Part shown: piece by piece, positions 30,266 to 39,576 of the stretch
How the letters are laid out: every line of letters begins with the position of its first letter
Numbering within the stretch: position 1 is the first letter of the stretch
Notes under the pieces: model-generated
The model's input: only the letters and a program-made list of their open reading frames with translations
Databases searched by the model: none
What the model was told of the DNA's origin: nothing
Translations under genes and position numbers: made by a program
Assembly (NCBI RefSeq): GCF_000695685.1
Contig: NZ_JFFR01000003.1
Span: 35,678-99,677 of the forward strand
From: Vibrio fortis
GTDB taxonomy: Bacteria; Pseudomonadota; Gammaproteobacteria; Enterobacterales; Vibrionaceae
Direction of reading: 5' to 3'
Length of the DNA: 64,000 nt

Positions 30266-30865
30266 ATGAAGACGCTCACTCGTAACGAGTTTCGCACTCT
30301 CATCCGACAGAAACGTAAAGCACTCTCTACTCTTGAACAACAGCAAGCTGGCTTAGATCTCGTTGAACGTTGTTCAACCTTAAACGACATCCATAAAGCA
30401 CAACATATCGCCCTCTATATATCTACTGACGGTGAGCTAGATACACAGCCGCTGATCGAATGGCTATGGTCACAAGGCAAAGAAGTCTACCTCCCAGTGC
30501 TACACCCTTTTTCGGAAGGACATCTCCTATTCTTGCGCTACGCGGCGGATACACCAACGGTGCACAATAAATATGGCATTGTGGAACCCAAGCTCGACCA
30601 AACTCAGGTTAAACCCGTGCGTGAGCTTGATATTATTTTTACACCACTGGTTGGCTTTGACTCCGATGGTCATCGCTTAGGCATGGGTGGTGGCTACTAC
30701 GACCGCACGTTAGCACCTTGGTTCCAAACTGGCGTTGGAGCCACACCCATTGGGCTTGCTCATGATTGTCAGCACGTTGAGCAGCTACCTACCGAAAATT
30801 GGGACATCCCGTTACCTAAAATCGTGACTCCGAGTAAAACTTGGCAATGGGAAATTGATGGCTAA
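30266..30865 (+). CDS. fau: 5-formyltetrahydrofolate cyclo-ligase
   Basis: This enzyme (YgfA) converts 5-formyl-THF to 5,10-methenyl-THF with ATP and in E. coli influences persister formation. The start is ATG 30266 (MKTLTRNEFR), six bases past the estimated 3' end of 6S RNA, giving 199 residues. The frame extends 24 codons upstream but there it only translates 6S RNA. The family motifs are visible: the N-terminal RTLIRQKRKALS, VYLPVL, and the C-terminal LVGFDSDGHRLGMGGGYYDRTL substrate/ATP-binding loop. The tight junction implies that the 6S primary transcript and the fau mRNA are shared, as in E. coli. Confidence 0.94.
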   Translation: MKTLTRNEFRTLIRQKRKALSTLEQQQAGLDLVERCSTLNDIHKAQHIALYISTDGELDTQPLIEWLWSQGKEVYLPVLHPFSEGHLLFLRYAADTPTVHNKYGIVEPKLDQTQVKPVRELDIIFTPLVGFDSDGHRLGMGGGYYDRTLAPWFQTGVGATPIGLAHDCQHVEQLPTENWDIPLPKIVTPSKTWQWEIDG

Positions 30866-30882
30866 AGCGCTATAATCCGCCC

Positions 30883-30894
30883 GCAAACGTTAAC
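30883..30894. promoter_or_regulatory. GCAAACGTTAAC box ahead of rpiA
   Basis: This half-conserved LacI/PurR-type operator core lies just after a TATAAT (30871-30876), where transcription would start. It resembles the boxes near fbaA and tktA. Confidence 0.45.
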
Positions 30895-30947
30895 TTACAC
30901 GTACGCTCTATTTATTCAAAAAAGCACGACCTATTCAGGAGATTGGC

Positions 30948-31604
30948 ATGACTCAAGATGAAATGAAAAAAGCGGCTGGTTGGGCAGCACTTCAGTATGT
31001 TGAAGAAGGCAGCATTGTGGGTGTTGGTACTGGCTCTACAGTAAATCACTTCATCGACGCACTAGGCACTATGAAAGACAAGATTAAAGGTGCCGTTTCT
31101 AGCTCTGTAGCATCTACACAACGTCTAGAAGAACTAGAGATCAAAGTGTATGAGTGTAACGACGTTGCGAAACTCGACATCTACGTTGATGGCGCTGACG
31201 AAATCAACCCAACTCGTGACATGATTAAAGGTGGCGGCGCAGCCCTTACTCGCGAAAAGATTGTTGCTGCAATCTCTGAAAAATTTGTTTGTATTGTTGA
31301 TGGTACTAAAGCCGTTGACGTACTTGGCAAATTCCCATTGCCAGTAGAAGTTATCCCAATGGCTCGCTCTTACGTAGCGCGCGAGCTTGTAAAACTAGGC
31401 GGTGACCCGGTTTACCGTGAAGGCTGTATCACAGATAACGGCAACGTGATCTTAGACGTGCACGGCATGGCGATTGAAAATCCAAAACAGATGGAAGATA
31501 TCATCAACGGTATTGCTGGTGTTGTAACTGTTGGTCTATTTGCTCACCGTGGTGCTGATGTTGTAATTACAGGCACCCCTGAAGGCGCAAAAATCGAAGA
31601 ATAA
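30948..31604 (+). CDS. rpiA: Ribose-5-phosphate isomerase A
   Basis: RpiA interconverts ribose 5-phosphate and ribulose 5-phosphate in the non-oxidative pentose phosphate pathway. The 218 residues are standard. The phosphate-binding [13 protein letters not shown] (residues about 24-36), the catalytic DGADEINP (about 80-87), [12 protein letters not shown] and the VDGTKAVD turn are all intact. The start ATG has AGGAGATTGGC upstream. A TATAAT -10 at 30871-30876 and a GCAAACGTT operator-like box between it and the gene suggest its own regulated promoter. Confidence 0.97.
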   Translation: MTQDEMKKAAGWAALQYVEEGSIVGVGTGSTVNHFIDALGTMKDKIKGAVSSSVASTQRLEELEIKVYECNDVAKLDIYVDGADEINPTRDMIKGGGAALTREKIVAAISEKFVCIVDGTKAVDVLGKFPLPVEVIPMARSYVARELVKLGGDPVYREGCITDNGNVILDVHGMAIENPKQMEDIINGIAGVVTVGLFAHRGADVVITGTPEGAKIEE

Positions 31605-31644
31605 CAAACCAGTAATAGTTCTACTTTCTGTTACTTCATTACAT

Positions 31645-31671
31645 ACGGTGCCTAAGGGCACCGTTTTTTTT
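31645..31671 (+). terminator. rpiA terminator
   Basis: ACGGTGCC, TAAG, GGCACCGT followed by a long T run. Confidence 0.92.
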
Positions 31672-31867
31672 GCTTAGCTTCTGTAAAATTATGGCTTATT
31701 CCGTAATTTTCTTACCCAAATCATTTTTTTTTTGTTACTTTATTGTTCAGAAGACGCACAGGGAAAACGTTTGTCTCCTAACAAAATGGTTAGTTTTATC
31801 CCCTTAAGCCATTTTGTAGCACGTGCGCCGCATTTGCCCAACCTTTCCATTTTAAAGGACGAGAACA

Positions 31868-33097
31868 ATGGCCAAAGTTTCACTGGAAAAAGATAAGATT
31901 AAAATTCTGCTGTTAGAGGGCCTTCACCCTTCTTCAGTTGAAGTACTACAAGCCGCCGGTTACACCAATATTGAATATCATAAAGGCTCCCTACCTGAAG
32001 AAGAGCTACTAGAAGCAGTTAAAGATGCGCACTTTATTGGTATCCGTTCTCGTACAAATCTATCCCAAGAAGTCATCGATGCAGCTGAAAAGCTGGTTGC
32101 AATCGGCTGTTTCTGTATCGGTACTAACCAAGTTGACCTAGACGCTGCGGCTAAGCGCGGTGTGCCTGTGTTTAACGCACCTTTCTCAAACACACGTAGT
32201 GTCGCTGAGCTGGTGTTAGGTCAGGTACTTCTACTTCTACGTGGTATTCCAGAGAAGAACGCACTTGCGCACCGTGGTATTTGGAAAAAGAGTGCAGACA
32301 ACTCTTATGAAGCGCGTGGTAAACGCTTAGGTATCATCGGTTACGGCCACATCGGTACTCAGCTAGGTATCATTGCTGAAAACTTAGGTATGCGCGTTTA
32401 CTTCTACGACATCGAGAACAAGCTGTCGCTAGGTAATGCAACGCAAGTTCATACTATGACTGAGCTTTTGAATAAGTGTGATGTAATTTCTCTGCATGTT
32501 CCTGAAACAAACGAAACCAAGAACATGATGGGTAAAGAGGAATTCGACCGCATGAAGCCGGGCGCTATCTTTATCAATGCGGCGCGTGGCACGGTTGTAG
32601 ATATCCCAGCACTATGTGGTGCACTGGATTCTGGTCACTTAGGTGGTGCAGCGATTGATGTCTTCCCAACAGAACCTAAAACTAATGCTGACCCATTTGA
32701 GTCACCATTAATGCAGTTCGATAACGTGATCCTAACTCCACACGTAGGTGGTTCTACTCAGGAAGCGCAAGAGAACATCGGTGTAGAAGTAGCGGGTAAA
32801 CTGGCGAAGTACTCAGATAACGGCTCAACGCTATCAAGTGTTAACTTCCCAGAGGTATCTCTACCACTGCATACAGGTACATCACGCCTGCTGCACATCC
32901 ACGAAAACCGCCCAGGTATCCTGACTCAAATCAACACCATCTTCGCTGAAGAAGGCATTAACATTGCGGGTCAGTATCTACAAACGGCAGCTGATATGGG
33001 TTACGTAGTGATTGATGTTGAAGCGGATCGCTCTGAAGAAGCTCTGCTGAAGCTGAAAGAGATTGAAGGCACGATCCGTGCTCGTCTACTTCACTAA
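31868..33097 (+). CDS. serA: D-3-phosphoglycerate dehydrogenase
   Basis: SerA oxidises 3-phosphoglycerate to 3-phosphohydroxypyruvate, the committed step of serine synthesis. The 409-residue protein has the substrate domain, the NAD-binding Rossmann motif RLGIIGYGHIGTQLGIIA (residues about 154-171), the catalytic Arg in NAARGTVVD, and the His in LTPHVGGSTQEAQENIG. The C-terminal ACT domain (about 335-409, LHIHENRPGIL) is the serine feedback site, as in the E. coli enzyme. The ATG follows AAGGACGAG. The 195-base leader contains AAAACGTTTG (31765-31774), a weak PurR/LacI-type box. E. coli also has serA beside rpiA. Confidence 0.97.
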   Translation: MAKVSLEKDKIKILLLEGLHPSSVEVLQAAGYTNIEYHKGSLPEEELLEAVKDAHFIGIRSRTNLSQEVIDAAEKLVAIGCFCIGTNQVDLDAAAKRGVPVFNAPFSNTRSVAELVLGQVLLLLRGIPEKNALAHRGIWKKSADNSYEARGKRLGIIGYGHIGTQLGIIAENLGMRVYFYDIENKLSLGNATQVHTMTELLNKCDVISLHVPETNETKNMMGKEEFDRMKPGAIFINAARGTVVDIPALCGALDSGHLGGAAIDVFPTEPKTNADPFESPLMQFDNVILTPHVGGSTQEAQENIGVEVAGKLAKYSDNGSTLSSVNFPEVSLPLHTGTSRLLHIHENRPGILTQINTIFAEEGINIAGQYLQTAADMGYVVIDVEADRSEEALLKLKEIEGTIRARLLH

Positions 33098-33117
33098 TCT
33101 CTCCGTTTAGCTGATGT

Positions 33118-33147
33118 AAAAAAGGCTCTCATTACGAGAGCCTTTTT
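33118..33147. terminator. Bidirectional terminator between serA and yggE
   Basis: AAGGCTCTC, ATTAC, GAGAGCCTTTTT. The complementary strand also ends in six T, serving both convergent genes. Confidence 0.92.
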
Positions 33148-33189
33148 AGTATTTGGCCTACTATAGGTAATTAGATCATGATGATCCAA

Positions 33190-33903
33190 TTACTCTTCAA
33201 GCTGATAGATCACATCAACACGATCACGAATGGTGATTGTCGAATCTTGATATGAATTAGATTCTGTTCTTGAATCCATAGCCATCGAGCGCATCAAAAC
33301 CGGTTGTGCGTACTGTGCGTTGTAATCAATGCGCCACACATCACCGAGCTCTTTATCAAAACCATTCGCTAAAGACTTAGCTTTAGTCTGCGCATCTTTA
33401 ATCGCTTCTAAACGAGCTATCTCTTGATACTTAACCTGATCTCGAACTTGCAGCTGGATGTTATCCACCTGATTGATTCCTTCGCTTAGCGCAATATCCA
33501 AGTAGCGATTTAGGTTTGCTAAATCTTCAACCTGCACTGTGACATTACGTGATGCTCGGTAACCCACAAGTTCTGGTTTGCCCTCTTTTGGATAATGATA
33601 CTGAGGCGCAAGATATAGGTTAGAGCTTTGAATGCTGGTTTTATCAATGCCAGCTTCTTCTAGCTTATTCAGAAAAGCGGTAACGACTCTGTCTACCGTG
33701 CCCTTTGCTTGCTCGGCTGTCATGGTTGACTCAACCACCTTTACAGAGAAAGTAGCCATGTCTGGCTTGGCAACGACTTCACCGTAACCAGTCGTTGAAA
33801 GATGAGGAAAGTTGGCCACTTCAGCCCATGATGGGAAACTGATAACACTCAGAGCTGCAGTCAGAGTAAGAGATGTCGCTAACATATTTGGAACTAATTT
33901 CAT
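33190..33903 (-). CDS. yggE: SIMPL-domain periplasmic protein YggE
   Basis: YggE is a periplasmic SIMPL (DUF541) protein. The E. coli member lowers oxidative stress damage, by an unknown mechanism. The 237 residues begin with a signal peptide (about 1-27, cut after SWA) and then a single SIMPL domain, recognisable from HLSTTGYGEVVAKPDMATFSV near its start and the repeated beta-alpha pattern through YQLEE at the end. It is downstream of argP on the same strand, with a 110-base gap. In E. coli yggE lies beside argO. Confidence 0.9.
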   Translation of the reverse strand: MKLVPNMLATSLTLTAALSVISFPSWAEVANFPHLSTTGYGEVVAKPDMATFSVKVVESTMTAEQAKGTVDRVVTAFLNKLEEAGIDKTSIQSSNLYLAPQYHYPKEGKPELVGYRASRNVTVQVEDLANLNRYLDIALSEGINQVDNIQLQVRDQVKYQEIARLEAIKDAQTKAKSLANGFDKELGDVWRIDYNAQYAQPVLMRSMAMDSRTESNSYQDSTITIRDRVDVIYQLEE

Positions 33904-34013
33904 TAGGAAAACCCATGCTAAGCAAATGTCTTATCATCATAGAGTAATTTATCGTGATACCAATGAGGATATTGAACTTCTTACATAACTTTTACGCTGA
34001 TAAAACCGTCAGC

Positions 34014-34901
34014 TTACTGAGGAAGGTGTTGATGCGCGTAGTTAAGAATGGCTTGGGAAATCTCTTTGAGTACCCCACTCTCCAGCTGCCAGTGATGCCA
34101 ATAGATCCGATAAGAGAGCAGGAAACCCGGAGTGATATCAATCAGCGAGCCCGACTCTAACTCCTCAACGATCTGTAAACGCGGAATCAAACAGTAAGCG
34201 ACGCCAGACATGGCAATACGAACGAATGCCTCTGAGCTACCCACCGTATGATTAATCACGGCATCTCTTGGTACATTAAAGTGGTCATGAAGAAACTTTT
34301 TATGCAGATCATCATACTGATCATAAGAGACAGCTGGTGCACGCTTGAGGGTTGCGTAGTTAACGCCTTCAGAGAAGTAACGCTGATAAAATTCAGGGCT
34401 TGCGACACAGACATAATCCATCCGACCTAAATAATCTGCGCGACATCCTGGAATCGCTTGAGACTCTAAACTGATCGCGCCAGCAACCTCCCCATTCTTG
34501 AGTTTAGCGATGGTCCTCGCTTCGCCATGGATAGCCATATTCAACTCGACTTGTCTCGTCTTCATCACATCGGACAGTGCTGGCAATAACCAAGTCGCGA
34601 GACTATCTGCATTGGTCGCAATTGAAACTGACAGCGCTTGGCTGCTCTCTTCGTTCATCAACTCGGGGACGAGCTCATGTTCAAGCAGGCGCACACGTCG
34701 GTATAGTCCTAATAATTTCTTGCCCGCAGGGGTTGGTCTCGGAGGTGTTTCACGAATCAATACTGGTTGTGCAAGCCATTTCTCGAGCTGCTTAATGCGT
34801 TGTGATACCGCAGACTGAGAGATATAGAGGTGCTCTGCAGCTCTCTCAAAACTTCGCTGATTCACAACAGAATCAAGGGCTTCTAACCATTTATAATCCA
34901 T
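34014..34901 (-). CDS. argP: LysR-type regulator ArgP (IciA)
   Basis: ArgP activates argO transcription in response to arginine and is blocked by lysine. It also controls other lysine and nitrogen genes. The start at ATG 34899-34901 gives 295 residues beginning [13 protein letters not shown], the family start. An upstream GTG 12 codons earlier is unlikely. The winged helix-turn-helix lies at about 1-60 ([24 protein letters not shown]), followed by the substrate-binding domain (about 90-295). It is divergent from argO, its known target, with a 150-base AT-rich intergenic region where it would bind. Confidence 0.94.
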   Translation of the reverse strand: MDYKWLEALDSVVNQRSFERAAEHLYISQSAVSQRIKQLEKWLAQPVLIRETPPRPTPAGKKLLGLYRRVRLLEHELVPELMNEESSQALSVSIATNADSLATWLLPALSDVMKTRQVELNMAIHGEARTIAKLKNGEVAGAISLESQAIPGCRADYLGRMDYVCVASPEFYQRYFSEGVNYATLKRAPAVSYDQYDDLHKKFLHDHFNVPRDAVINHTVGSSEAFVRIAMSGVAYCLIPRLQIVEELESGSLIDITPGFLLSYRIYWHHWQLESGVLKEISQAILNYAHQHLPQ

Positions 34902-35052
34902 TCCTCTCACTGTTTTTCCTCCTAAATATGGATGCACTCAGCCAGTATAAGCTTGCCTAATATTATATTAAAATCATTAATTATACTTATTCAATATCTA
35001 AGCGTATCTTCTCTCTAAAACTAAGGGTTCAATAGATTACGTGGAGGTTAAA
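34902..35052. promoter_or_regulatory. argP-argO divergent control region
   Basis: This AT-rich 151-base interval (TATTATATTAAAATCATTAA at 34961-34980) lies between a LysR regulator and its usual target. ArgP sites are poorly conserved, so the exact operator was not assigned. This is inferred from arrangement. Confidence 0.55.
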
Positions 35053-35682
35053 ATGAGTTTTTGGGTTTTATTACAAGGGTTTGGATTAGGTGCGAGCATG
35101 ATTATTCCTATTGGTGCGCAGAATGCCTATGTCTTGAATCAAGGTATTAAGCGCAATCACCATTTAACTACAGCAACGATTTGTAGCTTGCTCGACACCC
35201 TATTTATCTCGTTAGGTATCTTTGGTGGTGGTGCTATCTTGTCGCAGAATGAAGTCCTACTAACTTCGGTAACTCTGGGTGGTATCGCTTTCCTAACTGT
35301 CTATGGTTTGTTGTCGTTGCGCAGTGCTTTTAAAGCACCATCAGACAAGGAATCAAAGGGAGAGGTGTTAGCTCGTGGTAAGCGTACCGTGATCCTAGGG
35401 GCGCTGGCAGTGACCGTGCTAAACCCTCACTTGTATCTAGACACTGTCGTCATCTTAGGTTCGATTGGCGGCCAATTTGAAGGTAATGATCGTCTTGCTT
35501 TCGCTTTGGGGACAATCCTTGCGTCATTTGTGTGGTTCTACTCGCTCTCACTAGGCGCAGCTAAGCTAGGCCCAACACTGTCAAAACCAAGAGTAAAAAA
35601 AGGCATTGATATCGCTGTCGCAACCATGATGTTCACGATTGCAGCAGTGCTAGCTAACGGCTTGATTGAACAGTACTTGTAA
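35053..35682 (+). CDS. argO: L-arginine exporter ArgO
   Basis: ArgO is an inner-membrane LysE-family exporter of arginine (and canavanine). The protein has 209 residues from the ATG 35053, which follows GGAGG by five bases. An in-frame GTG four codons upstream contains the ribosome site and is not the start. The N-terminal GASMIIPIGAQNAYVLNQGIKR is in the LysE signature region, and NPHLYLDTVVILG lies in the middle. Six hydrophobic segments can be seen. It is transcribed divergently from its regulator argP. Confidence 0.95.
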   Translation: MSFWVLLQGFGLGASMIIPIGAQNAYVLNQGIKRNHHLTTATICSLLDTLFISLGIFGGGAILSQNEVLLTSVTLGGIAFLTVYGLLSLRSAFKAPSDKESKGEVLARGKRTVILGALAVTVLNPHLYLDTVVILGSIGGQFEGNDRLAFALGTILASFVWFYSLSLGAAKLGPTLSKPRVKKGIDIAVATMMFTIAAVLANGLIEQYL

Positions 35683-35712
35683 TCACATCATTGTTAAAAT
35701 GCCAATCAAACA

Positions 35713-35746
35713 AAAAGGCGGATAACCTAAGTTATCCGCCTTTCCT
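35713..35746. terminator. Bidirectional terminator between argO and mscS
   Basis: AAGGCGGATAAC, CTAA, GTTATCCGCCTTTCCTTT. The minus strand ends in TTTTTG. Confidence 0.9.
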
Positions 35747-35781
35747 TTCAAAAGCTTATCGCTGTAGAAGCTAATTCAAGA

Positions 35782-36648
35782 TTAAGCTTCTACTTTGTTC
35801 ATGTGAACATCCATTTGTGGGAATGGGATTTCGATACCTTCTTTATCCAAGCCTTCTTTGATCGCTTGCATTAGGTCGAAATACACTCCCCAGTACTCTT
35901 CTGTTTTAACCCATGGACGAACCACGAAGTTAACTGAAGAATCCGCTAGAGTATGAACACCTACTTGAACACCTGGCTCTTTCAATACACGTTCATCTGA
36001 TTCACAGATCTTAGTCAGAAGCTCTTTGGTCTTTTGTAGATCAGCACCGTAAGAAACACCAATCATCAGATCGATACGACGTGTCGCATGACGAGAGTAG
36101 TTCGTGATTGGGCTACCGATAACGCTGCCGTTTGGTACTACAACCATCTTGTTATCAGGCGTTGTTAGAACCGTTTGGAAAATCTGAATCGAATCTACAG
36201 AACCCGCTACACCACCAATCTCAACGTAGTCACCAGACTTGAATGGACGGAATGCAACAATCAGTACACCAGCAGCGAAGTTAGATAGCGAGCCTTGCAG
36301 AGCAAGACCGACAGCTAGACCAGCCGCACCAATTACAGCAACCACTGACGCGGTTTGAACACCTAAACGACCAAGAGCGGCAATCAGAACAATAACAAAC
36401 AACAAGTAACGAACTAAGCCGTGGATAAACTCAACGACAGCTCGGTCCATCTTCTTCTTCTGAAGCACTTTAGAGACGCTATTCGCTACCGCTTTAACGA
36501 TAATGTTACCGATAAATAGGATAACCAGTGCTGAAATGATGTTTACACCGTACTGAATAAAGAGATCTGAGTTATTCGTTAACCACTGTTCTGCATTTGA
36601 AAGACTATCCACAATTGGAGTCTCAAATTCGGTAGAGCTTTCAGCCAT
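35782..36648 (-). CDS. mscS: Small-conductance mechanosensitive channel MscS
   Basis: MscS is the homoheptameric tension-gated channel that releases solutes on osmotic downshock. The 288-residue protein has three N-terminal spans (about 28-50, 65-90 and 96-127), of which the third carries the pore-lining glycine/alanine-rich GAAGLAVGLALQGSLSNFAAG. The cytoplasmic beta domain (FRPFKSGDYVEIGGVAGSV) and alpha/beta cage follow. I chose the ATG 36646-36648 because AGAGGA lies eight bases upstream. An ATG three codons earlier overlaps that ribosome site. It stands between argO and fbaA, as in E. coli. Confidence 0.95.
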   Translation of the reverse strand: MAESSTEFETPIVDSLSNAEQWLTNNSDLFIQYGVNIISALVILFIGNIIVKAVANSVSKVLQKKKMDRAVVEFIHGLVRYLLFVIVLIAALGRLGVQTASVVAVIGAAGLAVGLALQGSLSNFAAGVLIVAFRPFKSGDYVEIGGVAGSVDSIQIFQTVLTTPDNKMVVVPNGSVIGSPITNYSRHATRRIDLMIGVSYGADLQKTKELLTKICESDERVLKEPGVQVGVHTLADSSVNFVVRPWVKTEEYWGVYFDLMQAIKEGLDKEGIEIPFPQMDVHMNKVEA

Positions 36649-37032
36649 AATTTGCATCCTCTATGTAATATGCTATGAGCTAAACTGCCTTAAACCAAAT
36701 ATCGTAGATAAAGCACAAACAATCTCATTTTATATAACGAAATCATCACCTTAAAAACAAATATTGGCTAAGTCCTTTTTACTAAACAGGGGGTCTACCC
36801 CTGTTTTTCGGCACGATATCCTATCTTTGACAGATTGCAAAGTCATATTTATGTAAGCTCTTGAATAAAGGAAACTTACGCATAAACACAAATACCGATA
36901 GTTAAAAGACTACGAAATTTATTCACCGTACGCTAGGGTTTTCACATATTTCATACAAGTTTTTATCAGGCACAAAAAAACCCGCTCAATGAGCGGGTTT
37001 TCAAAACTTTAGCGTTACTTAATTCAGAAGAA
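36649..37032. other. Intergenic region between fbaA and mscS
   Basis: This 384-base region holds the fbaA terminator (36973-36999) and otherwise AT-rich sequence upstream of mscS. CCCCTGTTTTTCGG lies at 36796-36809. I saw no additional gene, RNA or clear promoter. Confidence 0.55.
36973..36999 (-). terminator. fbaA terminator
   Basis: Minus-strand AACCCGCTC, ATT, GAGCGGGTTTTTTTG, 33 bases past the fbaA stop. Confidence 0.92.
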
Positions 37033-38109
37033 TTATAGTACGTCTACAGCGTTAAGGTCAGCGAATGCTTTCTCAAGACGAGTAACCATAGAAGCTTGAC
37101 CAGCACGTAGCCATACGCGTGGATCGTAGTACTTCTTGTTTGGAGCGTCTTCGCCAGTTGGGTTACCGATTTGACCTTGTAGGTAGTCACGGTTTTCCGC
37201 TTCGTATGCACGGATACCATCCCATGTAGCCCACTGAGTATCAGTATCGATGTTCATTTTGATAACACCGTAGCCGATAGACTCTTGGATTTCTGCTTCA
37301 GTAGAACCAGAACCACCGTGGAATACGAAGTTTAGAGCGTTAGGTGCGATACCGAACTTCTCTGCACAGTATGCTTGAGAGTCACGTAGGATAGTTGGAG
37401 TTAGAACAACGTTACCTGGCTTGTATACACCGTGTACGTTACCGAAAGATGCAGCGATAGTGAAACGTGGGCTAACAGCGCTTAGTTTCTCGTATGCGTA
37501 AGCAACGTCTTCTGGAGAAGTGTAAAGCTCAGATGCGTCCATATCAGAGTTATCAACGCCGTCTTCTTCACCACCAGTACAACCAAGTTCGATCTCGATT
37601 GTCATGTTCATTTTAGCCATGCGCTCTAGGTACTTAGCACATGTTTCGATGTTCTCTTCTAGAGACTCTTCAGAAAGGTCTAGCATGTGAGAAGAGAATA
37701 GAGGCTTACCAGTTTGAGCGAAGAACTCTTCACCAGCGTCTAGTAGACCGTCGATCCATGGAAGAAGTTTCTTAGCAGCGTGGTCAGTGTGAAGGATAAC
37801 TGGAACACCGTAAGCTTCAGCTACAGCGTGTACATATTTAGCACCAGCTACAGCACCAAGGATTTGAGCGCCTTGACCTTCAAGTTTAACGCCTTTACCT
37901 GCGAAGAAAGCAGCACCGCCGTTAGAGAACTGAACAACAACTGGAGACTTAACTTTAGCAGCTGCTTCTAGTACTGCGTTTACAGAGTCAGTACCAACAA
38001 CGTTTACTGCTGGAAGAGCAAATTTGTTTTCTTTTGCTACTTCAAATACTTTCTGTACGTCATCGCCAGAAATTACACCAGGTTTTACAAAATCGAAGAT
38101 CTTAGACAT
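37033..38109 (-). CDS. fbaA: Class II fructose-bisphosphate aldolase
   Basis: FbaA splits fructose 1,6-bisphosphate into dihydroxyacetone phosphate and glyceraldehyde 3-phosphate using zinc. The 358-residue enzyme matches the class IIA type. Zinc and substrate residues are seen in ILHTDHAAKKLLPW (His-Asp), IEIELGCTGGEEDGV (Glu), GNVHGVYKPGNV (His), FVFHGGSGS (His) and the NIDTDTQWA phosphate site. It follows pgk by 152 bases, with a pgk terminator between, and its leader carries a perfect GCAAACGTTTGC palindrome (38168-38179). The epd-pgk-fbaA order is conserved with E. coli. Confidence 0.98.
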   Translation of the reverse strand: MSKIFDFVKPGVISGDDVQKVFEVAKENKFALPAVNVVGTDSVNAVLEAAAKVKSPVVVQFSNGGAAFFAGKGVKLEGQGAQILGAVAGAKYVHAVAEAYGVPVILHTDHAAKKLLPWIDGLLDAGEEFFAQTGKPLFSSHMLDLSEESLEENIETCAKYLERMAKMNMTIEIELGCTGGEEDGVDNSDMDASELYTSPEDVAYAYEKLSAVSPRFTIAASFGNVHGVYKPGNVVLTPTILRDSQAYCAEKFGIAPNALNFVFHGGSGSTEAEIQESIGYGVIKMNIDTDTQWATWDGIRAYEAENRDYLQGQIGNPTGEDAPNKKYYDPRVWLRAGQASMVTRLEKAFADLNAVDVL

Positions 38110-38167
38110 GGAAATAGTCCTATTTATTCTATCGTTTTAAGATTAAAAAACTTAAGTTTAAAAACTT

Positions 38168-38179
38168 GCAAACGTTTGC
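38168..38179. promoter_or_regulatory. GCAAACGTTTGC palindrome upstream of fbaA
   Basis: This exact 12-base palindrome matches the PurR core and resembles other LacI-family operators. It lies 58 bases ahead of the fbaA ATG. Confidence 0.6.
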
Positions 38180-38230
38180 TCACAACTTATGCCATTCTAG
38201 CAAAAAAGTGTGACATGCAGCAAACGTTAA

Positions 38231-38252
38231 AGGCGGGTATAGTCACCCGCCT
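38231..38252 (-). terminator. pgk terminator
   Basis: Minus-strand AGGCGGGT, GACTAT, ACCCGCCT followed by TTAACGTTTG. The downstream flank overlaps a second GCAAACGTT box (38220-38230). The T run is imperfect. Confidence 0.65.
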
Positions 38253-38261
38253 TCATATTCA

Positions 38262-39425
38262 TTACGCCTTAGCGCGCTCTTCTAGCATAGCAACTGCTGG
38301 AAGTACTTTACCTTCAACGAACTCAAGGAAAGCACCGCCGCCAGTAGAGATGTAAGAAACGTCAGCTTTGATACCGAACTTGTCGATAGCTGCTAGCGTG
38401 TCACCACCACCTGCTACAGAGAAACCTGCAGACTCAGCGATTGCTTTAGAGATACCTGCTGTACCCGCTTCGAAGTTCTTGAATTCGAATACACCTACAG
38501 GGCCGTTCCAAAGGATAGTTTTAGCGTTGCCGATGATTTCAGCTAGAGCCGCTGTTGATTCTGGACCTAGGTCGAAGATCATGTCGTCGTCTGCAACTTC
38601 AGAAACGTGCTTGATTTCAGCTTCTGCGTTCTCATCGAATGCTTTTGCACATGCTACGTCAGTTGCAACTGGGATAGCACACTCTTTCATTAGCTTTTGA
38701 GCTGTTTCAACTAGGTCTGCTTCGTATAGAGACTTACCTACGTTGTGGCCTTCAGCAGCGATGAACGTGTTCGCGATACCACCACCAACTACAAGTTGGT
38801 CAGCAACTTTAGATAGAGACTCAAGAACAGTCAGTTTAGTAGAAACTTTAGAACCACCAACGATAGCAACTAGTGGACGCTCTGGGTTATCCATTGCTTT
38901 ACCTAGTGCTTCTAGCTCAGCAGCAAGAAGAGGACCTGCACATGCTACAGGAGCGTGAGTACCAACACCGTGAGTAGATGCTTGTGCACGGTGAGCCGTA
39001 CCGAATGCATCCATTACGAAGATGTCACATAGAGATGCGTATGCTTTAGATAGCTCTTCTTCGTTCTTCTTCTCGCCTTTGTTGAAGCGAACGTTTTCTA
39101 GAACTACAAGCTCACCAGCGTTCAGCTCTAGGCCGTTTAGGTAATCTTTTGCTAGTTTAACGTCACACTCTAGAGCGTCGTTTAGGTAGTTAACTACAGG
39201 TTGTAGAGAGAACTCTTCGTTGTACTCGCCTTCCGTTGGGCGACCAAGGTGTGAAGTAACCATTACTTTTGCACCAGCTTCTAGACAAAGCTTGATAGTT
39301 GGTAGCGATGCAAGGATACGAGCATCTGAAGTTACTTTACCGTCTTTTACTGGTACGTTTAGGTCAGCACGGATAAATACGCGTTTACCTGCTAGTTCCA
39401 GGTCAGTCATCTTGATCACAGACAT
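38262..39425 (-). CDS. pgk: Phosphoglycerate kinase
   Basis: Pgk transfers the acyl phosphate of 1,3-bisphosphoglycerate to ADP in glycolysis. The 387 residues show [17 protein letters not shown] at the N-terminus, [22 protein letters not shown], and the nucleotide site in the C-terminal half ([26 protein letters not shown]). I set the start at ATG 39423-39425 because AGAGGA lies six bases before it. A TTG five codons upstream contains that site. It is second in the epd-pgk-fbaA series, 151 bases after epd. Confidence 0.98.
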   Translation of the reverse strand: MSVIKMTDLELAGKRVFIRADLNVPVKDGKVTSDARILASLPTIKLCLEAGAKVMVTSHLGRPTEGEYNEEFSLQPVVNYLNDALECDVKLAKDYLNGLELNAGELVVLENVRFNKGEKKNEEELSKAYASLCDIFVMDAFGTAHRAQASTHGVGTHAPVACAGPLLAAELEALGKAMDNPERPLVAIVGGSKVSTKLTVLESLSKVADQLVVGGGIANTFIAAEGHNVGKSLYEADLVETAQKLMKECAIPVATDVACAKAFDENAEAEIKHVSEVADDDMIFDLGPESTAALAEIIGNAKTILWNGPVGVFEFKNFEAGTAGISKAIAESAGFSVAGGGDTLAAIDKFGIKADVSYISTGGGAFLEFVEGKVLPAVAMLEERAKA

Positions 39426-39576
39426 GATTTGTCCTCTCAAATTTAAATAAATATAAAGTTTTGGAAACTCAGCAACCCTGCTAAGCCTATAAATTCTTCA
39501 ACTGGTCATAATATGTGGATACTTGGAATTTATTTCAAGCTTAAAAATAAATAATCCGCATATTTGCTTCCGGGCC

